This document shows positions 15,866 to 25,078 of a stretch of DNA of 64,000 nt, piece by piece. The number at the start of each line of letters is the position of its first letter. Positions within the stretch are counted from its first letter, which is position 1. The notes beneath the pieces were generated by a model, which was not told the DNA's origin, made no database searches, and saw nothing but the letters and a program-made list of their open reading frames with translations. Made by a program: the position numbers and the translations under genes. Source of the stretch: NC2004 sp050874905 (GTDB lineage Bacteria > Bacillota > Clostridia > Lachnospirales > Lachnospiraceae); NCBI GenBank assembly GCA_050874905.1, contig JBNMLP010000001.1, forward strand, positions 1 to 64,000, in the 5' to 3' direction.

Positions 15866-18157
15866 ATGGTTAAATTGTATGATGGTGGTGCTTATCTGGT
15901 AGACGGTTACCAGATCGTTGAGGATGGGCCGGACGCTTCTAAGGTGATTGCTTCTATGGTGGGAGAGGATCGTGTCCTTCCCAAAGAAGAGGCAAAGAAG
16001 AATACGATTGCCTATAATATTTTAAAAGAGCATAATACTTCTGATTCGATGGAAAAGCTGAAGATCAAATTTGACAAGCTGACATCCCATGATATTACAT
16101 TCGTTGGTATCATTCAGACAGCGCGTGCGTCTGGATTGGAGAAATTCCCAATTCCTTATGTATTGACCAACTGTCACAACAGTCTTTGTGCTGTAGGTGG
16201 TACGATCAACGAGGATGACCACATGTTTGGATTGTCCTGTGCAAAGAAGTACGGTGGAATCTATGTTCCTCCTCATCAGGCCGTGATTCATCAGTATGCG
16301 CGTGAGCAGCTTGCAGAGGGCGGTAAGATGATCTTAGGTTCTGATAGTCATACCCGTTATGGTGCGCTCGGTACGATGGCGATCGGAGAAGGTGGCGGAG
16401 AGCTTGTAAAGCAGTTATTGGAGCAGACTTATGATGTGGACATGCCGGGAGTTGTCGGTGTATATCTGGAAGGAATGCCGGAGAAGGGCGTTGGACCGCA
16501 GGATGTTGCATTAGCTATTATTGGAGCAGTATTTAACAATGGATATGTAAAGAATAAAGTGATGGAATTTGTTGGTCCTGGTATTGCCAATTTAAGTGCA
16601 GATTACCGTATTGGGATCGATGTCATGACGACAGAGACAACCTGTCTTTCTTCTATCTGGAGAACGGACGAGGAGATCCGCCATTACTATTCTGTACATG
16701 ATCGTGTAGAGTGTTACGACCATTTGGAACCGGGTGAGGTAACTTATTATGATGGTATGGTGTATGTGGATCTTTCCAAGATCAAACCGATGATCGCGAT
16801 GCCGTTCCATCCAAGTAATGTTTATACGATTGAAGAAGTAAAAGCAAACTTAAGTGACGTGCTTCATGATGTGGAAGAGCGTGCAAAGGTCAGCTTAGAT
16901 GGCAAGATTGAGTTCAGCTTAAAAGATAAAGTACGTGACGGTAAGCTTTATGTGGATCAGGGTATCATTGCCGGATGTGCCGGCGGTGGATTTGAAAACA
17001 TCTGTGAGGCAGCAGACATTTTAAGAGATCACCATATTGGTTCGGACGAATTTACATTAAGTGTATATCCGGCAAGTACACCGATTTATATGGAACTGGC
17101 CAAAAATGGGGTATTGGCAGATCTGATCGAGACAGGTGCGATCGTAAAGACCGCATTCTGTGGTCCGTGCTTTGGTGCGGGAGATACTCCGGCAAATAAC
17201 GCATTTTCTATCCGTCATTCCACCAGAAACTTCCCGAACCGCGAAGGTTCTAAGATCCAGAACGGTCAGATTTCTTCCGTTGCATTGATGGATGCCCGTT
17301 CCATCGCTGCTACTGCAGCAAATCAGGGATTCTTAACCGCAGCAGATGAGGATATTCCGGTATTCAAGCATCAGAACTACTACTTTGATAAGACGATTTA
17401 TGCAAACCGTGTATACAATGGATGGGGGGATCCACATCCGGAGACAGAGATCCAGTTTGGTCCGAACATCAAAGACTGGCCGGAGATGAGTGCACTTCCT
17501 GAAAATCTGTTACTGAAAGTGGTATCAGAAATTCATGATCCGGTTACAACGACCGATGAGCTGATTCCATCCGGAGAGACTTCTTCTTACCGTTCTAACC
17601 CACTTGGTCTGGCAGAATTCACACTGTCGAGAAAAGATCCGGCGTATGTAGGACGTGCCAAAGAGGTACAGAAGGCAGAGAAAGCCAGAGTTGCCGGAGA
17701 GGATATCTACGAGGCATTCCCTGAGATCCAAACGCCATTTGAGCAGATCAAGGAGAATTTTGATCAGGTAGATACAAACAATACCGGAATCGGAAGTACG
17801 ATCTATGCAGTAAAACCGGGAGATGGTTCTGCCAGAGAACAGGCCGCATCCTGCCAGAAGGTTTTAGGCGGCTGGGCAAACTTTGCACAGGAATACGCTA
17901 CCAAGCGTTATCGTTCTAACCTGATCAACTGGGGTATGCTTCCATTCCTGTTTGAGCAGGAGAAGCTTCCATTTGCCAATGGAGATTATTTATTTATTCC
18001 GGAGATTGCATCTGCGATCAAAGAGAAGAAGGAAGCCATTGATGTGTATGTGGTAAATAAGGGCTTTGAGAAGTTTACCGTGACACTCGGCAGCTTAACA
18101 GACAATGAACGGGAGATCATCCTGAAGGGATGTCTGATCAATTATAATCGTAAGTAA
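15866..18157 (+). CDS. Aconitase-family hydratase
   Basis: The 763-aa protein belongs to the aconitase/isopropylmalate isomerase superfamily of [4Fe-4S] hydro-lyases. Iron-sulfur and active-site segments are visible: the NCHNSLCAVGG region, the SDSHTRYGALGTM motif, and the cluster pair in FCGPCFGAGD. It is closer to the YbhJ-like hydratases found in many Lachnospiraceae than to classical AcnA, which is longer, so I do not name it acn. No other TCA-cycle gene is nearby. An AAGGAGG site precedes the ATG. An SGNH hydrolase gene follows after 38 bp. Confidence 0.85.
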   Translation: MVKLYDGGAYLVDGYQIVEDGPDASKVIASMVGEDRVLPKEEAKKNTIAYNILKEHNTSDSMEKLKIKFDKLTSHDITFVGIIQTARASGLEKFPIPYVLTNCHNSLCAVGGTINEDDHMFGLSCAKKYGGIYVPPHQAVIHQYAREQLAEGGKMILGSDSHTRYGALGTMAIGEGGGELVKQLLEQTYDVDMPGVVGVYLEGMPEKGVGPQDVALAIIGAVFNNGYVKNKVMEFVGPGIANLSADYRIGIDVMTTETTCLSSIWRTDEEIRHYYSVHDRVECYDHLEPGEVTYYDGMVYVDLSKIKPMIAMPFHPSNVYTIEEVKANLSDVLHDVEERAKVSLDGKIEFSLKDKVRDGKLYVDQGIIAGCAGGGFENICEAADILRDHHIGSDEFTLSVYPASTPIYMELAKNGVLADLIETGAIVKTAFCGPCFGAGDTPANNAFSIRHSTRNFPNREGSKIQNGQISSVALMDARSIAATAANQGFLTAADEDIPVFKHQNYYFDKTIYANRVYNGWGDPHPETEIQFGPNIKDWPEMSALPENLLLKVVSEIHDPVTTTDELIPSGETSSYRSNPLGLAEFTLSRKDPAYVGRAKEVQKAEKARVAGEDIYEAFPEIQTPFEQIKENFDQVDTNNTGIGSTIYAVKPGDGSAREQAASCQKVLGGWANFAQEYATKRYRSNLINWGMLPFLFEQEKLPFANGDYLFIPEIASAIKEKKEAIDVYVVNKGFEKFTVTLGSLTDNEREIILKGCLINYNRK

Positions 18158-18195
18158 AATGCCCGGATAACAAAGAATGGAAGAGGTGGCGTGGT

Positions 18196-19089
18196 TTGAA
18201 AAAAGAAACCTCAAACGGCTCTGGAAAAAAAGGAGCCTGGACGGTCATGATCCTTTTGACCGTAGCCATAGTGTGCATGATCATTGTGCTTTTGTATCTG
18301 ATCGGAATTGCTGTTTCCGAACATTTTGCCAGACAGACCTTAAAGATTCCGGTTCTGTCACAGGTGACTAGAATAGTCACAGGTAATATTTATGATATAG
18401 ATGATACAAATGAGGAGATCAGTGTGCGAAAAAAAGAAACCGATTCAAAAAAAGAAGTGGTGTCGCAGGATGCCAGTGAGAAAAGTACCTTGCTTGCATA
18501 TCAAAGCGATGCACCGTGGGATTATCTGAAAAATTGTTATTTTATTGGAGATTCCAGAACGGTGGCACTTGCTGCGTATGATCTGATCGCAGATGAGAAT
18601 ACGATCGCAGAGGTAGGGCTTTCCCATATTGATGCCATGCAGCATGTGTATACCCAGAAATCCGGGATGCAGTATGATGTGGCAAGCTTCTTAGAAGCGA
18701 AGCAGCCGGACATCCTCTACATTGCGTTTGGGGTAAATGGTATTGCTTTTGTGGAGGAAAGCCGGTATAAAGAGGAATATGAAAATATGATGGATCAGAT
18801 CCTTTCGATGGCACCAAACAGTAAGGTCGTGATCGAGGCGATCGGGCCGATCAAGGAAGGGTATTCCATGACAAGCCGTATGACGAATGCGGATATTGAT
18901 CATTACAATGAGTTTCTTTACGATCTGGCAGAGAAAAAGGGAATCTATTATGTAGACAGCAACGAGTGTCTGAAGGATGATTATAATTCTCTGAAGGATG
19001 AGTACAATAGTGGAGACGGACTGCATTATACACAGGATGGATATGCACAGGTGGCAGAATATATCCGTTCTCATCCGGTAACCGATTAA
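18196..19089 (+). CDS. Membrane-anchored SGNH/GDSL hydrolase
   Basis: The 297-aa product has one N-terminal helix (about 17-40) and an extracytoplasmic SGNH domain. Block I is IGDSRT with Ser120, the Asn block is AFGVNG, and the catalytic Asp-His pair is in DGLHYT (Asp274, His277). Such proteins often remove or transfer acetyl groups on cell-wall glycans. The TTG start at 18196 is chosen for AGAGGTGG seven bases upstream; ATG 18248 would cut into the helix. The MBOAT/DHHW pair 1.6 kb downstream suggests, without proving, a link to acetylation. Confidence 0.8.
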   Translation: MKKETSNGSGKKGAWTVMILLTVAIVCMIIVLLYLIGIAVSEHFARQTLKIPVLSQVTRIVTGNIYDIDDTNEEISVRKKETDSKKEVVSQDASEKSTLLAYQSDAPWDYLKNCYFIGDSRTVALAAYDLIADENTIAEVGLSHIDAMQHVYTQKSGMQYDVASFLEAKQPDILYIAFGVNGIAFVEESRYKEEYENMMDQILSMAPNSKVVIEAIGPIKEGYSMTSRMTNADIDHYNEFLYDLAEKKGIYYVDSNECLKDDYNSLKDEYNSGDGLHYTQDGYAQVAEYIRSHPVTD

Positions 19090-19107
19090 AGGAAGAAAAC
19101 AGGAAAG

Positions 19108-19135
19108 TGCGCCAGCATACGGCGCATTTTCTTTA
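19108..19135 (+). terminator. Terminator after the SGNH gene
   Basis: TGCGCC and GGCGCA with a 7-nt loop, followed by TTTTCTTTAT; an upstream A-tract extends the stem. Confidence 0.7.
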
Positions 19136-19148
19136 TGGAAAATGACAC

Positions 19149-19176
19149 TTGCCAAAGAGAAAAAGGATGCTATAAT
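19149..19176 (+). promoter_or_regulatory. Promoter of ybaK-azlCD
   Basis: TTGCCA, 16-nt spacer, TATAAT, with TGC directly before the -10. It starts just after the preceding terminator and lies 17 bp before the start codon, leaving a short leader. Confidence 0.75.
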
Positions 19177-19192
19177 CAGTTAGGGTGATATT

Positions 19193-19684
19193 ATGGGAAA
19201 ACAAAAGGAAAGTAAGACAAATGCGATGCGTATATTGGATAAAAACAAGGTAGCGTATGAGGTACACACTTACGAGTGTGAGGAATTTATAGATGGTGTG
19301 CATATTGCAGATCAACTGCACCAGCCATACGAGATGTCATTTAAGACGATCGTTACGGTCGGAAAAAGCAAAGAATACTATGTATTTGCTCTTCCTGTCG
19401 ACAAGGAGCTGGATTTAAAAAAAGCGGCGAAAGCAGTAAAAGAGAAATCACTGGAGCTGCTTCATGTCAAGGACATCAATGCCGTGACCGGGTATATCCG
19501 TGGCGGCTGTACACCAATTGGAATGAAGAAACAGTATCAGACCGTGATACATGAAAGTGCAAAGGAACTAAAGAAAATGATCGTCAGTGGAGGAAAACTT
19601 GGAGTACAAATTGAGCTTTGCCCGGATGATCTGATCAGGGTGACAAGAGGGACATATGAGGACATTATCATTCAATCAATTTAA
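19193..19684 (+). CDS. ybaK: Cys-tRNA(Pro) deacylase, YbaK/EbsC family
   Basis: This trans-editing enzyme hydrolyses Cys mischarged onto tRNA(Pro). The 163-aa product has the characteristic KTIVTVGKSKEYYVFALP strands, the conserved Lys near the middle and the GGCTPIGMKK active-site loop. The usual start MGKQKESKTNAMRIL is preceded by TTAGGGTGATATT. The end overlaps azlC by 29 bp in another frame. A functional link to amino-acid export is possible but the coupling may be only positional. Confidence 0.92.
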   Translation: MGKQKESKTNAMRILDKNKVAYEVHTYECEEFIDGVHIADQLHQPYEMSFKTIVTVGKSKEYYVFALPVDKELDLKKAAKAVKEKSLELLHVKDINAVTGYIRGGCTPIGMKKQYQTVIHESAKELKKMIVSGGKLGVQIELCPDDLIRVTRGTYEDIIIQSI

Positions 19685-20384
19685 ACATGGTGTGGTGAAA
19701 GGACTTCCCATTTTCTTTGGGTATATTCCGGTTTCTTTTACCTTCGGTATTATGGCAGTCCAGAGTGGTCTTCCGGTCTGGCTGGCTATTTTTATTTCAA
19801 TTTCAAATGTGACTTCAGCGGGACAGTTTGCAGGCACCAGTCTGATCGCAGTGGGAGCCGGTTATTTTGAGATCGCACTTACGACCTTTGTGATCAATAT
19901 CCGCTATATGCTGATGTCGGTTGCACTTTCACAGCGCATTGATGAGAAGGTATCTTTACCGTCCCGATTGTTGATCGGATATGGAATTACCGATGAAATA
20001 TTTGCAATTGCAATTACGGAAACGGAGGAGGTTACCCCTTCTTATATGTATGGTCTGATCTCTGTTCCTGTGTTTGGCTGGACGCTTGGTACGGCACTGG
20101 GAGCTTTGGCGAACGGATTGCTTCCGGCAGCGTTATCTGATGCGATGGGGATTGCCCTTTACGCGATGTTTATTGCGATCATTATTCCACCGGCAAAAAG
20201 ATCAAAGGCTGTATTGCTGGCAATCGTGATTGCTGTACTGGTGATGTGTGTATTCCGTGTTGTGAAGCAGTTATCTTTTATCTCTTCCGGATTTCAGGTG
20301 ATCATCGCAACCATTGCAGCTGCCGGGTTAATGGCATGGCTGGCTCCAGTGAAGGAAGAGCAGGAAACAGGAGGTGCCTCATGA
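19656..20384 (+). CDS. azlC: Branched-chain amino acid exporter large subunit AzlC
   Basis: AzlC with AzlD (YgaZ/YgaH type) exports branched-chain amino acids and analogues across the cytoplasmic membrane. The 242-aa protein shows GIMAVQSGLPVWLAIFIS and TSAGQFAGT near the start and about seven to eight helices. The ATG at 19656 overlaps the previous gene by 29 bp and has AAGAGGG upstream. Its TGA stop overlaps the azlD ATG (ATGA), a sign of translational coupling. Confidence 0.93.
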   Translation: MRTLSFNQFKHGVVKGLPIFFGYIPVSFTFGIMAVQSGLPVWLAIFISISNVTSAGQFAGTSLIAVGAGYFEIALTTFVINIRYMLMSVALSQRIDEKVSLPSRLLIGYGITDEIFAIAITETEEVTPSYMYGLISVPVFGWTLGTALGALANGLLPAALSDAMGIALYAMFIAIIIPPAKRSKAVLLAIVIAVLVMCVFRVVKQLSFISSGFQVIIATIAAAGLMAWLAPVKEEQETGGAS

Positions 20385-20686
20385 GATATGCAGTGACAGC
20401 CGTGATCATTATGGCACTTGTGACTTATATTCCGCGTGTATTGCCGATCACTGTGTTGAAAAAACCGATCCGGTCTACCTTTTTAAAATCATTTCTTTAT
20501 TACGTGCCGTATGCAGTACTTGCAGCATTGACATTTCCAGGAATCTTTTTTGTGACTGCAGAGCCGGTTACCGCTGTTTGTGGTACGGTGGTTGCCGTTC
20601 TTTTGGCATTATTTGACCAGAGTCTGGTCGTGGTTGCGCTGGGAGCGATCGCAGCTGTCTTTTTTTCCGGACTATTCTTCGGGTAG
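20381..20686 (+). CDS. azlD: Branched-chain amino acid exporter small subunit AzlD
   Basis: AzlD is the small partner of AzlC. The product is 101 aa with three to four helices and the family motif TYIPRVLPITVLKK. The frame stays open upstream, but AGGAGGT and the ATGA overlap with azlC fix the start at 20381. The gene ends 36 bp before the MBOAT gene with no terminator, so some transcription may continue. Confidence 0.92.
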   Translation: MRYAVTAVIIMALVTYIPRVLPITVLKKPIRSTFLKSFLYYVPYAVLAALTFPGIFFVTAEPVTAVCGTVVAVLLALFDQSLVVVALGAIAAVFFSGLFFG

Positions 20687-20722
20687 CAGTGCATAGAATA
20701 GAACGAAGAATGCGAGGGTGAT

Positions 20723-22159
20723 ATGGTTTTTTCTAGTTTAATCTTTTTATTTGTGTTTTTGTCGGTGCATTTGCTTTTGTACCGGTTGGCGGGGAAAAAA
20801 TATAAAAATGCAGTATTGCTGATTTCTTCCCTGCTTTTTTATGCGTGGGGAGGTCCCCGGTATCTGCTTTTGCTTTTGTTTGAAACAGCGGTGAGCTGGT
20901 TCTTTGCGAAAAAGATCGACGAGGCCAAAGACTTAAATCCATATGATAACCGGATACAGAAGGTGTATCTTGTTTTGACCTGTGTGATTTTGCTGGGACT
21001 GCTTGCGGTGTTTAAATACATGGGATTCTTTTTGCAGACGATCAAAGATCTGACCGGTGCACCGATCAAGGTGCTTTCTCTTGTGCTGCCGATCGGTATT
21101 TCCTTTTACACGTTCCAACTTTTGTCTTATGTGGTGGATGTCTATCGCGGGCAGGTGCCGGCACAGCTGAAATACTGGAAACTTTTGCTTTATTCCAGTT
21201 TGTTCCATCAGTGTATTGCCGGACCAATCGTGCGATATGAAACCGTGAGAAATGAGATCGATGAGCGAAAGGTAACGAGCAATGATGTTTATCTTGGCGT
21301 GCGCCGTTTTAGTGTTGGACTCGCTAAAAAGGCAATTCTCGCTAATTCCTGCGCAGCGCTTGCGGATACCTTTTTGGCTGTTCCAAAAGAACAGCTTATG
21401 ACACAGTCTGTACTGGGACTGTGGCTTGGTGTGGGATGCTATATGCTACAGATCTACTTTGATTTTTCTGCCTATTCAGATATGGCGATCGGTATGGGGC
21501 GTATGGTAGGATTTCATTATATGGAGAATTTTAATTATCCTTATATTGCAGCTAGTGTACAGGAATTCTGGCGCAGATGGCACATTTCCTTAAGCAGCTT
21601 TTTCCGTGACTATGTGTACATTCCACTGGGCGGAAGCCGGGTGGGAGCTGTAAAGGTGATACGTAATCTATTTGTTGTCTGGTTTTTAACAGGTTTGTGG
21701 CATGGGGCAAGTGTGAATTATATTTTATGGGGGCTATACTATTTTCTGTTCCTGCTTCTGGAGCGTTATGTGATCAGGGGACGGATGCCGAAAGTGCTTG
21801 GACACTGTTACACCATGCTTGTGGTATTCTTTGGCTGGGCAATCTTTAAATTTGAAGATATAGGAGCTCTTTTCGTGGCAGTAAAGGGAATGTTCGGATT
21901 AAATGGGGCCGCCTTTTGCAGTATGGAAGTGAAAACACAGTTCCTTTCTCATGTTTTCTTTTTATTGTTTGCCATGATTGCTGTGACTCCGTTTGGTAAA
22001 TTGATCAGAAAGACATTGCTGCAAATGGGAAAGCGCAGACCGAAAATGCTGATTTTTGTGTCGCTGCTTGATATGCTGACACCGACCGCATTGTTTGTTC
22101 TTGCTGCATTGGCACTGGTGGGAAACAGCTATAATCCATTTTTATATTTTCAATTCTAA
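20723..22159 (+). CDS. MBOAT-family O-acyltransferase (AlgI/DltB-like)
   Basis: Membrane-bound O-acyltransferases move acyl groups from a cytoplasmic donor across the membrane to an extracellular glycan. The 478-aa protein has about eleven helices, the QEFWRRWHISLSS segment and the active-site His327 in TGLWHGASVNY. It resembles AlgI-type acetyltransferases rather than DltB, since no dltA or dltC lies nearby. GGGTGAT precedes the ATG. The DHHW gene starts 17 bp downstream; the two form the standard MBOAT plus SGNH-fold partner pair for O-acetylation of a surface polysaccharide. Confidence 0.9.
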   Translation: MVFSSLIFLFVFLSVHLLLYRLAGKKYKNAVLLISSLLFYAWGGPRYLLLLLFETAVSWFFAKKIDEAKDLNPYDNRIQKVYLVLTCVILLGLLAVFKYMGFFLQTIKDLTGAPIKVLSLVLPIGISFYTFQLLSYVVDVYRGQVPAQLKYWKLLLYSSLFHQCIAGPIVRYETVRNEIDERKVTSNDVYLGVRRFSVGLAKKAILANSCAALADTFLAVPKEQLMTQSVLGLWLGVGCYMLQIYFDFSAYSDMAIGMGRMVGFHYMENFNYPYIAASVQEFWRRWHISLSSFFRDYVYIPLGGSRVGAVKVIRNLFVVWFLTGLWHGASVNYILWGLYYFLFLLLERYVIRGRMPKVLGHCYTMLVVFFGWAIFKFEDIGALFVAVKGMFGLNGAAFCSMEVKTQFLSHVFFLLFAMIAVTPFGKLIRKTLLQMGKRRPKMLIFVSLLDMLTPTALFVLAALALVGNSYNPFLYFQF

Positions 22160-22176
22160 GCTTGGGGTGTAGAAAC

Positions 22177-23553
22177 GTGGAGAACATGAAAAAAACATAC
22201 TATTCTCAAAAACAAAAACAAATGATACTGTATTTTCGCAAAATAAGTATTGTACTGTTCTTTTTTGTGATGGCAGCAGGAACGATACTTGGATCACTTC
22301 TTTTCTTGCGGCCGGAAAAGTCGGAGAAGGAAAAACGCAGACTGACGGAATTTCCTTCCTTTACAGTTGCTTCTTTTTTGGATGGAAGTTATTTGGAAGA
22401 GGTGGCATTATGGTATTCTGATACATTCCCCGGACGTGATGCATTGCTGACTGCCGATCAGACATTAAAAGGGTCTTATGGGCTTGAACCGGATGTAAAA
22501 ATGGTGGGAGGAAATCAAAAGGCAGATCAGATCCCGCATAGCCCTAAAAAGAAGAAAAAAACAGTATCTGCCGATGCGGTAACCGAAGCACCGGCAGGGG
22601 ACGAAACACTGTCAGAGAAACTGGTCAATCCGCCAGACTCTAAAAAGATGGAGCAGGAGATCCAAAAACAGGTACAGGATAATCTGTATGTAAAAAATGG
22701 TGCAGCATATAGTATTTATTATTTTAATCAGGAAGGCTGTGAGATGTATGCTGACATGTTAAATCGGGCAGCACAAAAGTTAAGCGGTATTACGAATGTG
22801 TACTCCATCTTAGTGCCGGATAATTCCGGGGTGATGTTGTCGGAGCAGGAACTTAAAAAACTTGGCGGCTCCGATCAGGTGCAGACGATTGATTATTATT
22901 ACAGCCTCTATGATGGGGTAACGGGAATTGATACGATTCATACTTTGCGGGAGCATCAGAACGAATATCTGTATTACCGGACGGATCATCACTGGACATC
23001 ACTGGCCGCTTATTATGTATATGAGAATTTTTGTCAAAAAAAAGGGCTGACACCGAATCCACTTACTGCTTATGAGAAAAAAACGTATCAACCGTTTCTT
23101 GGAACTTTTTATGATACGCTGCATGACAGCAAAATGAAAGCAAATCCGGATTATGTGGATGCCTACCTTCCAATGGGAACCAATAAAATGAAGTTCCGTG
23201 ATGCAAAAGGAAAAAAATACGACTGGTATGTTGTATCGGATGCCAGCAAGAGTGCGGAAAATGCAAAATACTGGTGTTTTATTGGCGGAGATAATCCATT
23301 TTCCACGATCCATAATCCGAATATAACAGATGGCTCGTCCTGCCTGGTATTAAAGGAATCCTATGGAAACTGTTTTGTCCCATATCTGGTGGATCATTAT
23401 GAAAATGTGTATGTGGTAGATTTCCGCTATGCGGATATTAACGTATTGAATTACGTGAAAAAGAATAAGGTGGATGATCTTATTGTGATCAATAATATAT
23501 CTATCTGTTCGAGTCCTTCCGTAGTGAAAACCATGGAAGCGTTACTAGAATAG
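22177..23553 (+). CDS. DHHW-family protein, AlgJ/AlgX-like acetylation partner
   Basis: The 458-aa product has an N-terminal membrane anchor (about residues 20-40) and an extracytoplasmic domain with the naming motif DHHW at 270-273. A later KESYGNCFVPYL segment looks like the SGNH nucleophile region. This family fits the AlgJ/AlgX role of completing acetyl transfer to the polysaccharide. A Lys/Ala/Thr-rich linker (about 110-145) is probably disordered. The start is uncertain: GTG 22177 with GGGGTG eight bases upstream, ATG 22186, or TTG 22162. It ends just before a strong two-way terminator. Confidence 0.82.
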   Translation: MENMKKTYYSQKQKQMILYFRKISIVLFFFVMAAGTILGSLLFLRPEKSEKEKRRLTEFPSFTVASFLDGSYLEEVALWYSDTFPGRDALLTADQTLKGSYGLEPDVKMVGGNQKADQIPHSPKKKKKTVSADAVTEAPAGDETLSEKLVNPPDSKKMEQEIQKQVQDNLYVKNGAAYSIYYFNQEGCEMYADMLNRAAQKLSGITNVYSILVPDNSGVMLSEQELKKLGGSDQVQTIDYYYSLYDGVTGIDTIHTLREHQNEYLYYRTDHHWTSLAAYYVYENFCQKKGLTPNPLTAYEKKTYQPFLGTFYDTLHDSKMKANPDYVDAYLPMGTNKMKFRDAKGKKYDWYVVSDASKSAENAKYWCFIGGDNPFSTIHNPNITDGSSCLVLKESYGNCFVPYLVDHYENVYVVDFRYADINVLNYVKKNKVDDLIVINNISICSSPSVVKTMEALLE

Positions 23554-23565
23554 TTACTACAATAA

Positions 23566-23613
23566 AAAACCTCCTGTTTTTATCCCAAGGTAGGATAAAA
23601 CAGGAGGTTTTTC
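23566..23613. terminator. Long bidirectional terminator
   Basis: A 19-20 bp stem (AACCTCCTG...CAGGAGGTT) with one bulged T and a short loop. Both sides have A/T-tracts, so it serves the DHHW gene on the plus strand and the convergent aminopeptidase on the minus strand. Confidence 0.92.
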
Positions 23614-23614
23614 T

Positions 23615-24994
23615 TTAGGCATCCTTTAAAAATGCTTTGTAGCATTTGTAGGCTTCATAGACATCCGCCTTGCTGGTTACTTCGTAAGGCGCATGCATGC
23701 TCAATACGGCAACTCCACTATCGACGACTTCCATTCCATAAAGGGAAAGGATATATGCGATCGTTCCACCACCGCCAATATCAACCTTGCCGAGCTCTGC
23801 GGTCTGCCATGCAACGTTGTTGTCATCCATGATCTTTCGGAGGGTGCCAAGGTATTCTGCATTGGCATCATTAGAACCAGATTTACCACCGCGGCCTGTA
23901 AATTTATTAAAGACGATACCACGGCCGAAATAAGCAGCATTGCGTTTTTCAAATGCAGAGGCATAGAGTGGATCATACGCTGCACTGACATCGGAGGATA
24001 ACATCCGTGAATGGGAGAGGCAGCGGCGAAGAGAAAGCTCCTGGAAGCCTTCGGTCAATTCCATCAGCTCTGCTACGGTATTTTCGAAGAATTTGGACTG
24101 CATACCGGTAGCACCGACACTTCCAATCTCTTCCTTATCTACGAGCAGGCAGCAGAGTGTCTTTTCCTGTACTGACGGATCAAACATAGCTGCTAAGGAA
24201 GTGTAAGCACAAACGCGGTCGTCCTGTCCGTAGGAGAGGATCATAGAGCGGTCAATCCCTGCTTCCCTGGCACGTCCGGCAGGGACGATCTCCAGCTCTG
24301 CTGAATAGAAATCTTCCTCTGTCAGATCATATTTTTCCTTGAGCAGGGAAAGAACATTTGCTTTGACTGCATCTTTTTCTTCTCCGGCAAGCGGCATACT
24401 GCCAAACAAAAGATCCAGCTGCTCGCCTTCGACTACCTTGCTTCCGGTTTTTTTCTGCTGCTCTGCAGCAAGGTGGATCAAAAGATCCGTGACACAAAAT
24501 ACCGGATCGTCTTCCGCTTCACCAATTGTAATTTCTACGAGAGAACCATCCTTTTTCGATACCACACCGTGAATTGCAAGGGGAAGTGTTACCCACTGGT
24601 ATTTTTTGATACCGCCATAGTAATGGGTATCCAGATAAGCAAAATCGGTGTCTTCGTAAAGTGGATTCTGTTTCACATCCAGTCTTGGGGAATCAATATG
24701 AGCCCCGAGGATCAAAAGACCATCTTCCAGTTTTCCGGTTCCGATCTGGAACAGGGCGATGGATTTTTTCATGTTGACAGCATAAACGCGATCTCCCGGC
24801 TGTAACTTTTTGTTTTGCTGGCGGATCGTTTCGATATTTACATAGCCATGTGCTTCAGCCAGACGGATGCTTTCTTTGACGCATTCCCGCTCTGTTTTTC
24901 CGGTATTCAAAAAAGAAATATAATTGTTGTTTAATTCATTTAATTCTTTTTTTTCTTCCGGTGTATAGCTGCTCCAAACGTTTTTACGTTCCAT
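23615..24994 (-). CDS. M18-family aminopeptidase
   Basis: M18 enzymes are di-zinc cytoplasmic aminopeptidases, often preferring acidic N-termini. The 459-aa product is of normal length. Metal-binding segments are visible: GAHIDSPRLDVK, VDKEEIGSVGATG with the catalytic Glu, and the late His in SMHAPYEV. The start at 24994 carries AGAATGGTGAT upstream, a modest ribosome site. It has its own promoter and shares a terminator with the DHHW gene, so it is probably monocistronic. Its likely role is peptide turnover. Confidence 0.92.
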   Translation of the reverse strand: MERKNVWSSYTPEEKKELNELNNNYISFLNTGKTERECVKESIRLAEAHGYVNIETIRQQNKKLQPGDRVYAVNMKKSIALFQIGTGKLEDGLLILGAHIDSPRLDVKQNPLYEDTDFAYLDTHYYGGIKKYQWVTLPLAIHGVVSKKDGSLVEITIGEAEDDPVFCVTDLLIHLAAEQQKKTGSKVVEGEQLDLLFGSMPLAGEEKDAVKANVLSLLKEKYDLTEEDFYSAELEIVPAGRAREAGIDRSMILSYGQDDRVCAYTSLAAMFDPSVQEKTLCCLLVDKEEIGSVGATGMQSKFFENTVAELMELTEGFQELSLRRCLSHSRMLSSDVSAAYDPLYASAFEKRNAAYFGRGIVFNKFTGRGGKSGSNDANAEYLGTLRKIMDDNNVAWQTAELGKVDIGGGGTIAYILSLYGMEVVDSGVAVLSMHAPYEVTSKADVYEAYKCYKAFLKDA

Positions 24995-25049
24995 TTTATC
25001 ACCATTCTTTCTTTTATTTTAAAGTATGAACCATAGACGTTCAAAATAT

Positions 25050-25078
25050 ATTGTAACGCACTTTGAAAAAATTGGCAA
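25050..25078 (-). promoter_or_regulatory. Promoter of the aminopeptidase gene
   Basis: Minus strand TTGCCA, 17 nt, TACAAT. The -35 ends directly beside the stop codon of the upstream subtilase gene. Confidence 0.75.
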
